Shown here: piece after piece, positions 1-8,640 of the stretch
Numbering within the stretch: position 1 is the stretch's first letter
Layout: the number at the start of each line of letters is the position of its first letter
DNA from: Rhodoferax saidenbachensis
Lineage (GTDB): Bacteria; Pseudomonadota; Gammaproteobacteria; Burkholderiales; Burkholderiaceae_C
Length of the DNA stretch: 64,000 bases
Reading direction: 5' to 3'
Assembly (NCBI RefSeq): GCF_001955715.1
Contig: NZ_CP019239.1
Span: 682,001-746,000, forward strand
Made by a program: the position numbers and the translations under genes
Notes under the pieces: generated by a model
What the model was told of the DNA's origin: nothing
What the model saw: the letters and a program-made list of their open reading frames with translations, nothing else
Database searches by the model: none

Positions 1-1382
1 ATTACCCCGCGCGTGCGTCCATGGCAGAGACGCTGCAGCGCATGGTGGAAGATTTCGATCTGCGCAAACCTTTTGACGACCTGCCGCGCGACGCGGGCTA
101 CGTGGCCGCGGCCATGCTGGCGCGCCTGGTGGACGCCCAACTGCGCGCCAACTTCCAGATCCAGGTGCTCACCGGCCTGTTCTTCCGCAACAAAGGGTGT
201 TACATCGTTGGCAAGCTGATCAACGGCTTTACCGAATACCCGTTTGCGCTGCCAGTGCTGCACAACAAGGCCGGTACGGGGCTTGCGATCGATGCGGCGC
301 TGTTTGGCGAAGACGACTTGCTGATGCTGTTCAGTTTCGCCCGTGCCTACTTTATGGTCGACATGGAAATCCCGTCGGCCTATGTGCAGTTCCTGCGCAG
401 CATGATGCCCAGGAAGCCGCGCAACGAGATCTACAACGCGCTAGGCCTGGCCAAGCAGGGCAAGACGCTGTTCTACCGCGACTTTCTGCACCACCAGCGC
501 CACAGCAGCGACCAGTTTCGCATTGCCCCCGGTATCAAGGGCATGGTCATGCTGGTGTTCGACCTGCCCAGTTTTCCCTATGTGTTCAAGGTCATCAAGG
601 ACTACTACCCGCACCAGAAAGACACCACGCGCGAGCAGATCATGGGCAAATACCTGCTGGTCAAGCAGCACGACCGGGTGGGGCGCATGGCAGATACGCT
701 GGAATACAGCGAGGTGGAGTTTCCGCGCGCGCGTTTCAGCGACGAACTGATTGCCGAAATCGAAAAGTTCGCGCCCAGCCAGTTGGAGATCAGCGACCGC
801 GATGGCGACGGCAACATCGAAGTCATCATCAAACACGTCTACATCGAACGGCGCATGATCCCGCTCAACATCTACCTGCAGGAGGCTTTTGACGCGGGTG
901 GCGCCAACCCCGCCGACACCAGCCCGGCAGCCGTGCGGGCCCGCGAGCAGATCGAGCGCGGCGTCATCGAATACGGCAACGCGATCAAGGACCTGGTGGC
1001 CGCCAACATCTTCCCCGGCGACATGTTGTGGAAAAACTTTGGCATCACGCGCCACGGCAAGGTGGTGTTCTACGACTACGACGAGATTGAATACATCACC
1101 GACTGCCACTTCCGCCGCGTGCCCGCGCCACGCAACGAGGAAGACGAAATGTCCGGCGAGGTCTGGTACAGCGTAGGCCCGCGCGACGTCTTCCCCGAAA
1201 CCTTCGCCCCCTTTCTGCTGGGCAACCCTGCCGTGCGCGAGGTCTTCATGCAGCACCACGCCGACCTGCTGGACGTGGAGTTCTGGCAGACCCACAAGGC
1301 CCGCATCCAGGCTGGGTATGTGCACGACGTGTTTCCGTATGGCCGCGATAAACGCTTTGCCAAAGCGCAGGCCATCAACTAG
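1..1382 (+). CDS. aceK: Isocitrate dehydrogenase kinase/phosphatase AceK (5' truncated)
   Basis: Bifunctional enzyme that phosphorylates and dephosphorylates isocitrate dehydrogenase, switching carbon between the TCA cycle and the glyoxylate shunt in the cytoplasm. The frame is already open at base 3, before the first ATG at 21. About 450 residues are visible against a family length near 570-600, so roughly the N-terminal quarter lies outside the window. Family-typical blocks are visible: the nucleotide-binding loop [25 protein letters not shown] and the basic stretch [12 protein letters not shown], then a conserved C-terminal half ending in the TAG at 1380-1382. The next gene follows after 33 bases on the same strand. 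Identification is confident; only the start is missing. Confidence 0.95.
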   Translation, partial: YPARASMAETLQRMVEDFDLRKPFDDLPRDAGYVAAAMLARLVDAQLRANFQIQVLTGLFFRNKGCYIVGKLINGFTEYPFALPVLHNKAGTGLAIDAALFGEDDLLMLFSFARAYFMVDMEIPSAYVQFLRSMMPRKPRNEIYNALGLAKQGKTLFYRDFLHHQRHSSDQFRIAPGIKGMVMLVFDLPSFPYVFKVIKDYYPHQKDTTREQIMGKYLLVKQHDRVGRMADTLEYSEVEFPRARFSDELIAEIEKFAPSQLEISDRDGDGNIEVIIKHVYIERRMIPLNIYLQEAFDAGGANPADTSPAAVRAREQIERGVIEYGNAIKDLVAANIFPGDMLWKNFGITRHGKVVFYDYDEIEYITDCHFRRVPAPRNEEDEMSGEVWYSVGPRDVFPETFAPFLLGNPAVREVFMQHHADLLDVEFWQTHKARIQAGYVHDVFPYGRDKRFAKAQAIN

Positions 1383-1415
1383 CCCCCTACTTCATTTTCA
1401 TTGAGGAGAACCCCT

Positions 1416-2597
1416 ATGTCCGATTCCATAGTTATCACCGGCGCCGCCCGCACCCCCATGGGCGGCTTTCAGGGCGACTTCTCGTCGCTCGCAGCCCACG
1501 ACCTGGGTGGTGCCGCCATCAAGGCCGCCATCGAGCGCGCGGGCATTGCGCCTGAGTTGGTGACCGAAGTGCTCTTCGGCAACTGCCTGATGGCCGGCCA
1601 GGGCCAGGCGCCTGCGCGCCAGGCGGCGTTCAAAGGCGGCCTGCCCAAGAGCGCGGGTGCGGTCACGCTGTCCAAGATGTGCGGCTCCGGCATGCGCGCA
1701 GCGATGTTCGCGCACGACATGCTGCTGGCGGGCAGCCACGATGTGCTGGTGGCCGGCGGTATGGAAAGCATGACAAACGCACCGCACCTGCTGCTCAAAG
1801 GGCGCAGCGGTATCCGTATCGGACACGACCGCGTGATGGACCACATGATGCTCGACGGTCTTGAGGACGCCTACGAAGCCGGCCGTTCCATGGGCACCTT
1901 CGGCGAAGACTGCGCCGCCAAGTACAGCTTCACCCGCGAACAACAGGACAATTTCGCCACAGCCAGTGTGCAGCGTGCGCAAGCAGCTATCAAATCAGGA
2001 GCGTTTGAGGCGGAGATCACACCCGTCACCGTCAAGACCCGCTCCGGCGAAGAACAAATCAGCGTGGACGAAGGCCCCGGCAAGATCAAGCTTGAGAAGA
2101 TCCCCACGCTGAAAGCCGCGTTCAAGAAAGACGGCACCATCACCGCCGCCTCCAGCAGCTCGATCAACGACGGCGCTGCCGCGCTGGTGATGATGCGCGC
2201 CTCTACTGCCCAGACGCTGGGTAGCACGCCACTGGCCAAAATCGTCGCCCACACCACCCACGCGCAAGAGCCCAACTGGTTTGCCACCGCCCCCGTCGGC
2301 GCGGTGCAAAAGCTGCTGGCCAAGGCCGGCTGGAAGGTGGAAGACGTGGACCTGTGGGAAATCAACGAAGCCTTCGCCGTGGTGCCCATGGCGCTGATGA
2401 AAGAGCTGAACATTCCGCACGACAAGGTCAACGTGAATGGTGGTGCCTGCGCGCTGGGCCACCCGATTGGCGCGTCTGGTGCGCGCATCATGGTGACGCT
2501 GATTCACGCTTTGAAGGCGCGTGGCTTGAAGAAGGGCGTGGCGACGCTGTGCATCGGCGGGGGTGAGGCAACGGCGGTGGCACTGGAGTTGCTTTGA
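1416..2597 (+). CDS. Acetyl-CoA C-acetyltransferase (thiolase)
   Basis: Thiolase II-type enzyme that condenses or cleaves acetoacetyl-CoA. It could serve polyhydroxybutyrate synthesis or the last step of ketone-body and leucine breakdown. The 393-residue length is standard. The catalytic set is complete: nucleophilic Cys89 in SKMCGSGM, His349 in CALGHPIGASG and Cys379 in CIGGGEAT. I chose the ATG at 1416 because TTGAGGAGAA just upstream is a good ribosome binding site; an in-frame TTG at 1401 lies inside that site. Acetoacetate from the HMG-CoA lyase gene downstream could, once activated, become its substrate, but the two are 12 kb apart and a shared regulon is inference. Whether it is the phaA or atoB type cannot be told from sequence alone. 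Confidence 0.93.
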   Translation: MSDSIVITGAARTPMGGFQGDFSSLAAHDLGGAAIKAAIERAGIAPELVTEVLFGNCLMAGQGQAPARQAAFKGGLPKSAGAVTLSKMCGSGMRAAMFAHDMLLAGSHDVLVAGGMESMTNAPHLLLKGRSGIRIGHDRVMDHMMLDGLEDAYEAGRSMGTFGEDCAAKYSFTREQQDNFATASVQRAQAAIKSGAFEAEITPVTVKTRSGEEQISVDEGPGKIKLEKIPTLKAAFKKDGTITAASSSSINDGAAALVMMRASTAQTLGSTPLAKIVAHTTHAQEPNWFATAPVGAVQKLLAKAGWKVEDVDLWEINEAFAVVPMALMKELNIPHDKVNVNGGACALGHPIGASGARIMVTLIHALKARGLKKGVATLCIGGGEATAVALELL

Positions 2598-2697
2598 AAG
2601 CACAACACGTGTTCGCGCCTCCGTATCTGGACCAGGTGGGAATGAAAATTTGTAAATGGGGGAGAATGCAAGCCACTCGTTCTATCAGGGTTTACGC

Positions 2698-4218
2698 ATG
2701 AAATTCAGCTCCAAACTCCTCCTGTGCGCCTTGGTGCCCGCAGTGATCTTCATTGGAGGCTTGGCTGGCAGCATCGGGGGGCTGGTCTATACCAAGGACC
2801 AATTCGGTCGTTACATTCAGACCGAGCAGCGGATCAGCGCCGGTCTCAATGAGATGTATGCGCAGGGTCTGCAGATGGGGCAAGCGCTGCGCAATATCGT
2901 GCTCGATCCGGCCAATCCGCAGGCGCCCAAAAACCTGGACGCTGCACGTGTGGCGTATGAGAAGGCGTATACCGAAACCGTCAAGACTGCCCAGGGCACG
3001 ACGTTCGAAGCAGACCTGGCCAAGCTGCCGCCCTTGCGCGCCGCACATGCCCAGGCCCAGGAGAAGGTGCTGGCGCTGATCAAGGAGCAGTCCACAGAAA
3101 CGGTGAAGTTTCTCAATAGTGCGGAAACGCCGGCCTGGCGCAATTTGCGGGGGGAGTTGCTCAAGCAGGCCGAGGTGGCCGGGAAGGTGTCGCAGGCGGC
3201 ACAGACCGACGTCGATGAAAAAGCCAACCGTGCCATTCTTTCTTCGGTGTCATTGGCGGCTCTTGCCGTTGTGGTGGCTGCGTGCTTCTGCTTGTACTTG
3301 CGCAAGACCGTCGACAAGGAACTGGGCGGTGACCCCAGTGACGCACGCCACGCCCTGTCGGAGATCGCTGACGGCAACCTGGCTTACCCCGTGCCAACTG
3401 CGCGTTTTCAGGGCAGCTTGATGGACGGACTGGTGAAAATGCAGGAGTCGCTGCGCCGCCTGGTCGGAGAGGTGCGGCAGTCGACAGACAGTATCACTAC
3501 GGCCAGTAGCGAGATCGCCGCCGGTAGCCAGGATCTGAGCGGACGCACCGAAAGCCAGGCCAGTGCGCTGGAAGAAACTGCTGCATCCATGGAAGAGTTG
3601 TCATCCACTGTCAAGCAGAATGCCGATAACGCCCGCCAGGCCAACCAGCTGGCGCAGAGCGCCAGCACGGTGGCGGTGCAGGGTGGTGAAGTCGTGGCCC
3701 AGGTGGTGGACACCATGAAGGGCATCAACGACAGCTCCAAAAAGATTGCCGACATCATCAGCGTGATCGATGGCATTGCCTTCCAGACCAACATCCTGGC
3801 GCTCAATGCGGCGGTGGAAGCGGCCCGGGCCGGTGAGCAGGGCCGTGGGTTTGCCGTCGTGGCCTCTGAAGTGCGCAGCCTGGCCGGGCGCAGCGCCGAT
3901 GCGGCCAAGGAAATCAAGACGCTCATCTCTGACAGCGTGGCGCGAGTGGAACAGGGTACGGCTTTGGTGGACAAAGCCGGCAGCACCATGGCTGAGGTGG
4001 TCAGCAGCATCAAACGCGTGACCGACATCATGGGTGAGATCAGCGCGGCCAGCAGCGAACAGAGTTCCGGTGTTGCCCAGGTTGGCGAGGCGGTCACACA
4101 GATGGACCAGGCAACCCAGCAGAACGCTGCCCTGGTGGAGGAATCCACCGCAGCTGCGATGAGCTTGCGTGAACAGGCGCAGCACCTGAATCAGTTGGTC
4201 GGCACCTTCCGCCTTTGA
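2698..4218 (+). CDS. Methyl-accepting chemotaxis protein
   Basis: Inner-membrane chemoreceptor of about 506 residues. In order: an N-terminal membrane helix (about 7-29), a periplasmic four-helix-bundle type sensor (to about 178), a second membrane helix (about 181-203), a HAMP region, and a long cytoplasmic coiled-coil signalling domain. The highly conserved hairpin tip is seen at about residues 361-390 ([20 protein letters not shown]). The C-terminus ends in QLVGTFRL, without a CheR-binding NWETF-type pentapeptide, so methylation would depend on other receptors or occur untethered. The ATG at 2698 directly precedes the basic and hydrophobic signal anchor; an ATG at 2656 would add 14 residues that look unlike a receptor N-terminus. 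The ligand is unknown and there are no che genes nearby. Confidence 0.92.
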   Translation: MKFSSKLLLCALVPAVIFIGGLAGSIGGLVYTKDQFGRYIQTEQRISAGLNEMYAQGLQMGQALRNIVLDPANPQAPKNLDAARVAYEKAYTETVKTAQGTTFEADLAKLPPLRAAHAQAQEKVLALIKEQSTETVKFLNSAETPAWRNLRGELLKQAEVAGKVSQAAQTDVDEKANRAILSSVSLAALAVVVAACFCLYLRKTVDKELGGDPSDARHALSEIADGNLAYPVPTARFQGSLMDGLVKMQESLRRLVGEVRQSTDSITTASSEIAAGSQDLSGRTESQASALEETAASMEELSSTVKQNADNARQANQLAQSASTVAVQGGEVVAQVVDTMKGINDSSKKIADIISVIDGIAFQTNILALNAAVEAARAGEQGRGFAVVASEVRSLAGRSADAAKEIKTLISDSVARVEQGTALVDKAGSTMAEVVSSIKRVTDIMGEISAASSEQSSGVAQVGEAVTQMDQATQQNAALVEESTAAAMSLREQAQHLNQLVGTFRL

Positions 4219-4364
4219 CGGGGTGAACCATGGCCGCGCGCCGGTGTGACATTCAAATGGCCAACGTTGGCTTGCAGTCGGTTAACGACAGGAGTGACGC
4301 AGCAGTTGCGCTGCGTCTCGTGGCTGCCGGTGCAAGCCGAAACAAGTAGAAATGAGGCAACCGC

Positions 4365-5030
4365 ATGAACGTTCTCATCCTCGGCGCATCCCGCGGCATC
4401 GGCCTGGAGTTTGCACGCCAGTATCTGGAGGCGGGTGACCGTGTCATTGCCACGGCCAGAGACGCAGATGGCATCGCGCGGCTGCAGGAAATGGGCGCGC
4501 AGCCCATCAAGCTGGATGTGGCCAACCCGAGCAGCGTGAGCGGCTTGAGCTGGCTGTTGGACGGCGAGAAGATCGATGTGGCGCTGTATGTGGCGGGCGT
4601 GTTCTCCGACGACGCAGCCACCAGCCCGCCCACGCAGGAGGCGTTTGACCGCGTGCTGCATACCAATGTGCTGGGCGCCATGCAGGCCATTCCACAGGTT
4701 GCGCCCTGGGTGGAAGAGGCGGGCGGTGTGTTTGCCTTCATCACCAGTGGCATGGCACAAATCGGCGGTGTTGAGTCCAGCCGGGGCTGGACCTACCGCG
4801 TCAGCAAGGCCGCGCTCAACATGGCCGTGGCCGCCGCGCAAAACGACTACCCGCGCGCCACCTTGCTGGCCATCAGCCCGGGCTGGGTGCAGACCGACAT
4901 GGGCGGGGCGTCCGCCACGCTGACGGTGGAGGCCAGTGTCAGCGCCATGCGCAAGGCCTTGGTGGCGGCCAAGGGCAAACACCAAGGCCAGTTTCTCAAT
5001 TACGACGGCACGCCGTTTTCTTCCTGGTGA
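4365..5030 (+). CDS. SDR family oxidoreductase
   Basis: Short-chain dehydrogenase/reductase of 221 residues, cytosolic and NAD(P)-dependent. The N-terminus carries the cofactor-binding glycine motif LGASRGIG. The catalytic region shows an FITSGM block with the Ser, then Tyr-x-x-x-Lys as YRVSK, and SPGWVQTDMGG follows, which places it among the C-factor/YciK-like small SDRs. The substrate is unknown. It sits 14 bases before an acyl-CoA dehydrogenase on the same strand, so the two are probably co-transcribed and the substrate may be an acyl or fatty intermediate, but that is inference from context only. The 146-base gap upstream shows no recognisable terminator or operator. Confidence 0.88.
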   Translation: MNVLILGASRGIGLEFARQYLEAGDRVIATARDADGIARLQEMGAQPIKLDVANPSSVSGLSWLLDGEKIDVALYVAGVFSDDAATSPPTQEAFDRVLHTNVLGAMQAIPQVAPWVEEAGGVFAFITSGMAQIGGVESSRGWTYRVSKAALNMAVAAAQNDYPRATLLAISPGWVQTDMGGASATLTVEASVSAMRKALVAAKGKHQGQFLNYDGTPFSSW

Positions 5031-5043
5031 ATCGGAGCCTCTC

Positions 5044-6171
5044 ATGCTGTTAAGTCAAGACCAAGAAATGGTGCGCGACGCGGTGCGCGACTTTGCGCAG
5101 GCCGAACTGTGGCCCAACGCTGCGAAATGGGACAAGGAGCACCACTTCCCGAAGGACGCACACAAAGGCTTGGCCGCGCTGGGTGCCTATGGCATTTGTG
5201 TGCCGGAAGAGCTGGGCGGAGCGGGGCTGGACTATGTGACGCTGGCACTCGTGCTGGAAGAAATCGCGGCCGGTGACGGCGGCACCAGCACGGTCATCAG
5301 CGTGACCAATTGCCCGGTCAACGCCATTCTCATGAAGTACGGCAATGCGCAGCAAAAAAAGCAGTGGCTGGAGCCGCTGGCGCAGGGCCAGATGCTGGGC
5401 GCGTTCTGCCTGACAGAGCCGCACGTCGGATCGGACGCATCTTCGCTCAGGACCACCGCCGTCAAGGACGGTGACGAATACGTCATCAACGGTGTCAAAC
5501 AGTTCATCACCAGCGGCAAACATGGCGATGTGGCCATCGTCATCGCCGTGACCGACAAGGGCGCGGGCAAGAAGGGCATGAGCGCCTTTCTCGTGCCCAC
5601 CAAGGCGCCGGGCTATGTGGTCGCACGCCTCGAAGACAAGCTGGGCCAGCACAGCAGCGACACCGCGCAGATCAATTTCGACAGCTGCCGCATCCCCGCC
5701 GAGAACCTGATTGGCAAAGAGGGCGAGGGCTACGGCATCGCCCTGGGCGGGCTGGAAGGCGGGCGCATCGGCATTGCGGCGCAAAGCGTAGGCATGGCGC
5801 GCAGCGCGTTTGAGGTGGCGGTGGCCTATGCCAAAGACCGCCAGAGTTTTGGTCAACCCATCTTCAACCACCAGGCCGTGGGCTTTCGCCTCGCCGAATG
5901 CGCCACACAGATCGAAGCCGCGCGCCAGCTGATCTGGCATGCCGCAGCATTGCGTGATGCCGGCCGCCCCTGTCTGAAAGAAGCCGCCATGGCCAAACTT
6001 TTCGCTAGCGAGATGGCCGAGCGCGTCTGCAGCGCTGCCATCCAGACGCTGGGCGGTTACGGTTATGTCAGCGACTTCCCGCTGGAGCGCATCTACCGCG
6101 ACGTGCGCGTGTGCCAGATTTACGAAGGCACCAGCGACGTGCAGAAGATCATCATCCAGCGCGCACTGTGA
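5044..6171 (+). CDS. Acyl-CoA dehydrogenase
   Basis: FAD-dependent acyl-CoA dehydrogenase of 375 residues, which introduces a 2,3 double bond and passes electrons to ETF. The family signatures are present: FCLTEPHVGSDA for the flavin and substrate pocket, the short/branched-chain type block LEGGRIGIAAQ, and the C-terminal catalytic Glu in QIYEGTSDVQ. A Glu at that place argues against true isovaleryl-CoA dehydrogenase, which carries its base elsewhere in the chain. The start at 5044 follows the SDR stop by 13 bases, and the TGA at 6169-6171 overlaps the ATG of the next gene by one base. A role in short or branched acyl-CoA oxidation fits the neighbouring leucine genes, but the exact substrate is not determined. 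Confidence 0.93.
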   Translation: MLLSQDQEMVRDAVRDFAQAELWPNAAKWDKEHHFPKDAHKGLAALGAYGICVPEELGGAGLDYVTLALVLEEIAAGDGGTSTVISVTNCPVNAILMKYGNAQQKKQWLEPLAQGQMLGAFCLTEPHVGSDASSLRTTAVKDGDEYVINGVKQFITSGKHGDVAIVIAVTDKGAGKKGMSAFLVPTKAPGYVVARLEDKLGQHSSDTAQINFDSCRIPAENLIGKEGEGYGIALGGLEGGRIGIAAQSVGMARSAFEVAVAYAKDRQSFGQPIFNHQAVGFRLAECATQIEAARQLIWHAAALRDAGRPCLKEAAMAKLFASEMAERVCSAAIQTLGGYGYVSDFPLERIYRDVRVCQIYEGTSDVQKIIIQRAL

Positions 6172-7088
6172 TGACCAGACCTCTGCCCGCCGGAATCACC
6201 GTTTTCGAGCGGGGCTGGCTGTCCAGCAACAACATTCTGATTCAGGGTGCGGGCCATGCGGCGTTGATCGATAGTGGGTATTGCACGCATGCGGAGCAGA
6301 CCCTGGCGCTGGTAGGCCACGCACTGCAAGAGCGCCCGCTGGATCTGCTGCTCAACACCCATTTGCACAGCGATCACTGTGGCGGCAATGCTGCGTTGCA
6401 GGCCGCCTATCCCATGCTGCAGACACTGATTCCACCGGGCCACGCGGAGCAGGTGCGCGTGTGGGACGCTAGCGCGCTGACGTATGAAGCGACAGGGCAG
6501 CAATGCCCGCGCTTTCGTTTTGATGCGACGTTGCAGCCTGGCACCGAGATCGACCTGGGCGGAACGCCGTGGCAGATCCATGTAGCACCCGGGCATGACC
6601 CGCATTCAGTGATTCTGTTCGAGCCCGCCAGTCGCACGCTGGTCTCTGCCGATGCTTTGTGGGAACGGGGTTTTGGTGTGGTGTTCCCGGAGCTGGACGG
6701 ACAGGACGCGTTTGACGAGGTGGCTGCGACGCTGGATGTGATCGAACGCCTGCAGCCCGCGCTGGTGATTCCCGGCCACGGCGCACCGTTTGCCGACGCG
6801 CCCACGGCCATTGCTTTTGCACGCCAGCGCCTCAATGGTTTTGTGCAAAACCCGGCTAAACACCTGCAGTACGCCGCCAAGGTGTTGCTCAAGTTCAAGC
6901 TGCTGGAGCAGCAGCAGATGGAACAGGACGCGCTGCTGGCCTGGGCCCAGGGCACACCGTATTTCGCCACCACCTTTGCCAAGCACTTTGCCAGCCAGCC
7001 GTTTGCAGAGGCCGCGGGCCAACTGGTGCAGGACCTGGTGCGCTCGGGCGCTGCCACGGTGCAGGGCACGGTGGTGTACAACGCCTGA
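6171..7088 (+). CDS. MBL-fold metallo-hydrolase
   Basis: Metallo-beta-lactamase-fold hydrolase of 305 residues. The zinc-binding signature THLHSDHCGG (HxHxDH) lies at about residues 62-71, a further metal His in VAPGHDPHS, an Asp-bearing strand (LVSADALWE) and a final His in VIPGHGAP. No signal peptide is seen, so it is probably cytosolic. Its ATG overlaps the stop of the acyl-CoA dehydrogenase by one base, implying translational coupling. Relatives act as thioesterases, glyoxalase II-like enzymes or lactonases. Coupling to an acyl-CoA enzyme makes a thioesterase-type role attractive, but that is inference. Confidence 0.85.
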   Translation: MTRPLPAGITVFERGWLSSNNILIQGAGHAALIDSGYCTHAEQTLALVGHALQERPLDLLLNTHLHSDHCGGNAALQAAYPMLQTLIPPGHAEQVRVWDASALTYEATGQQCPRFRFDATLQPGTEIDLGGTPWQIHVAPGHDPHSVILFEPASRTLVSADALWERGFGVVFPELDGQDAFDEVAATLDVIERLQPALVIPGHGAPFADAPTAIAFARQRLNGFVQNPAKHLQYAAKVLLKFKLLEQQQMEQDALLAWAQGTPYFATTFAKHFASQPFAEAAGQLVQDLVRSGAATVQGTVVYNA

Positions 7089-7103
7089 AGGAGAGAGCCC
7101 ACC

Positions 7104-7526
7104 ATGCCCGTGACCAAATCATCCCGCGCCCTGGTAGACGAAGCCACGGCGCAGATCACCACCTACTCGGTGGCCCAGGTGCTGCAGCGCTTGCAAGACC
7201 CCAAAGTGCAACTGGTGGATATCCGTGATCCGCGCGAGCTGCAGGACGGTACCGCGCTGAACGCCTTCCCCGTACCGCGCGGCCTGCTGGAGTTCTGGGT
7301 CGACCCTGCGTCGCCATACCATAAGCCGATTTTTGCGGATGACTCCAAGGAGTTCATCCTGTTCTGCGCCCTGGGCTGGCGCAGCGCGCTGGCCACCAAG
7401 ACGCTGCAGGATATGGGGATGACCAATGTGGCCCATATCGAAGGCGGCTACATCGCCTGGGTGGAGCAGGGCGGCCCGACGGAAACGCTGGAGCAGCAAA
7501 AAGCGCGGCGCGCAGCCAAGGCATGA
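7104..7526 (+). CDS. Rhodanese-like domain protein
   Basis: Single-domain rhodanese of 140 residues. The N-terminal part contains the family motif LVDIRDPRELQDG and the active-site loop is FCALGWRSA, with the Cys expected to carry the persulfide. The C-terminal block HIEGGYIAWVEQGGP is typical. It would transfer sulfane sulfur in the cytosol; the acceptor is unknown. The start at 7104 has a GGAGAGA ribosome binding site, 15 bases after the MBL hydrolase. MBL-fold proteins and rhodaneses are often paired in persulfide dioxygenase systems, but the MBL protein here does not look like a clear ETHE1, so I do not claim that function. Its stop overlaps the next start by four bases. Confidence 0.87.
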   Translation: MPVTKSSRALVDEATAQITTYSVAQVLQRLQDPKVQLVDIRDPRELQDGTALNAFPVPRGLLEFWVDPASPYHKPIFADDSKEFILFCALGWRSALATKTLQDMGMTNVAHIEGGYIAWVEQGGPTETLEQQKARRAAKA

Positions 7527-7933
7527 AGACACTGGCTTTGGACAAGCCTTGCCCGTGTGGACGTGTGGGCGCCAAACCAAAGGCACTGGCGTATAGCGAA
7601 TGTTGCGGGCGTTGGATCGAGACAGACACTCCAGCCCCTGATGCCGAGAGCCTGATGCGCAGCCGTTACGGCGCGTTTGTGCTGGAGCGCGAAGCGTATT
7701 TGCTGTCGACCTGGCACCCAGGCAATCGCCCTGGCGGTGTGGAGTTTGAACCCGGTGTGAAATGGCTGGGGCTGGATGTGCGCAGCCATACGCTGCGGGG
7801 CGCAGATCATGCGCAGGTGGAGTTTGTGGCGCGCCAAAAGCCTGCCACCGGCGCCGCAGTGCGATTACATGAGCGCAGCCGATTTGTACGGGAAAACGGT
7901 CGCTGGCTGTACGTGGATGGAGATGCCTTGTGA
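7523..7933 (+). CDS. YchJ family protein (SEC-C-type zinc motif)
   Basis: Protein of 136 residues of the YchJ/UPF0225 family. The N-terminus has the metal-binding cysteine pattern CPCG, followed about 19 residues later by SECCGRW, typical of SEC-C-like zinc sites. The rest resembles a small NTF2-like fold (LMRSRYGAFVLERE early, RSRFVRENGRWLYVDGD at the end). The biochemical role of the family is not known. It overlaps the rhodanese gene by four bases (ATGA) and the HAD phosphatase gene by four bases (GTGA), so the three are very probably translated from one mRNA. Confidence 0.88.
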   Translation: MKTLALDKPCPCGRVGAKPKALAYSECCGRWIETDTPAPDAESLMRSRYGAFVLEREAYLLSTWHPGNRPGGVEFEPGVKWLGLDVRSHTLRGADHAQVEFVARQKPATGAAVRLHERSRFVRENGRWLYVDGDAL

Positions 7934-8580
7934 AATTTGATGCGGTGTTGTTTGACTGTGATGGTGTGCTGGTGGACAGCGAGCCCATTACCAACGGCGT
8001 GTTGCGTGACATGCTGCAGGACCTGGGCTGGACACTCACATTGCAGGAGTGCATGGATGTGTTTGTGGGCAAGGCCGTGAAGGACGAGATTGCCCAGATC
8101 GAGGCGCGCACGGGCAAACCGCTGCCCCCTGAATGGATGGCGGAGTTCCGCACACGCCGAAATGCCGCGCTGATGGAGCGGGCCCAGCCCATTCCGAATG
8201 TGCTGCCCGCCGTGCAGCAGATCCATGCTGCCTATGGCGGGCGCATCGCCTGCGCCTCGGGTGCCGACCTGCCAAAGGTGCTGATGCAAATGGGTAAGAC
8301 GCAACTGTTGCCGTTCTTCGAAGGTTTTGTGTTCAGTGGGCACGACCTGCCACGTTCCAAGCCCTTCCCCGATGTGTACCTGGCCGCTGCGGCCGCACTG
8401 GGGGTGGACGCAGCGCGCTGCGCGGTGGTGGAAGACACCGTCACCGGCATCGCCGCAGGTGTGGCGGCCGGGGCCACGGTATTTGGCTACGCACCCCAGG
8501 GCCAAAGGGATGTTTTGCTGGCGGCGGGCGCCTCCCAGGTGTTTGCCGACATGACGGAGTTGCCCGGGTTACTGGTCTGA
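7930..8580 (+). CDS. HAD-superfamily phosphatase (subfamily IA)
   Basis: HAD phosphohydrolase of 216 residues related to phosphoglycolate phosphatase and beta-phosphoglucomutase. Motif I is FDCDGVLVDSE with both catalytic Asp residues. Motif II is the Ser of ACASGAD, the motif III lysine is SKPFPDVYL, and motif IV is VVEDTVTGIAAG. A helical cap lies between motifs I and II. The start codon is GTG at 7930, overlapping the ychJ stop; a GGATGGAGAT ribosome binding site precedes it and no ATG in the right place exists. The substrate is unknown; sugar phosphates or phosphoglycolate are typical. It is the last gene of the tightly packed 4.4-8.6 kb group; a palindromic regulatory site follows within 13 bases. 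Confidence 0.88.
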   Translation: MKFDAVLFDCDGVLVDSEPITNGVLRDMLQDLGWTLTLQECMDVFVGKAVKDEIAQIEARTGKPLPPEWMAEFRTRRNAALMERAQPIPNVLPAVQQIHAAYGGRIACASGADLPKVLMQMGKTQLLPFFEGFVFSGHDLPRSKPFPDVYLAAAAALGVDAARCAVVEDTVTGIAAGVAAGATVFGYAPQGQRDVLLAAGASQVFADMTELPGLLV

Positions 8581-8592
8581 AATCTGCCACAA

Positions 8593-8614
8593 TTGACGTT
8601 TACGTAAACGTCAA
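8593..8614. promoter_or_regulatory. Perfect 22-bp palindrome, candidate LiuR-type operator
   Basis: The half-site TTGACGTTTAC is followed directly by its exact reverse complement, giving a perfect 22-bp palindrome centred at 8603/8604. It lies 27 bases before the methylcrotonyl-CoA carboxylase beta-subunit start and just after the HAD gene. From memory, MerR-family LiuR sites in front of leucine-catabolic operons of Proteobacteria look similar (ACGT-rich palindromes of the TTGACGT...ACGTCAA kind). No liuR gene is in this window, so the regulator is inferred from site and context. Confidence 0.75.
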
Positions 8615-8640
8615 CTCTCAAACCAACTTTTGGGGTGTCC

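Noticed and set aside
441..1325. Long open frames antisense to aceK and to many other genes (for example 8611-10290, 11307-13880, 39764-41437)
   Set aside because: They mirror the codon-position GC bias of real genes on the other strand, lack ribosome binding sites and show no recognisable domains.
1976..1995. 20-base match to the dispersed repeat core (TGCGCAAGCAGCTATCAAAT) inside the thiolase gene
   Set aside because: The encoded residues (RAQAAIKS) are the normal conserved thiolase sequence at this place, so it is not an insertion; probably coincidence or, less likely, the ancestral source of similarity.
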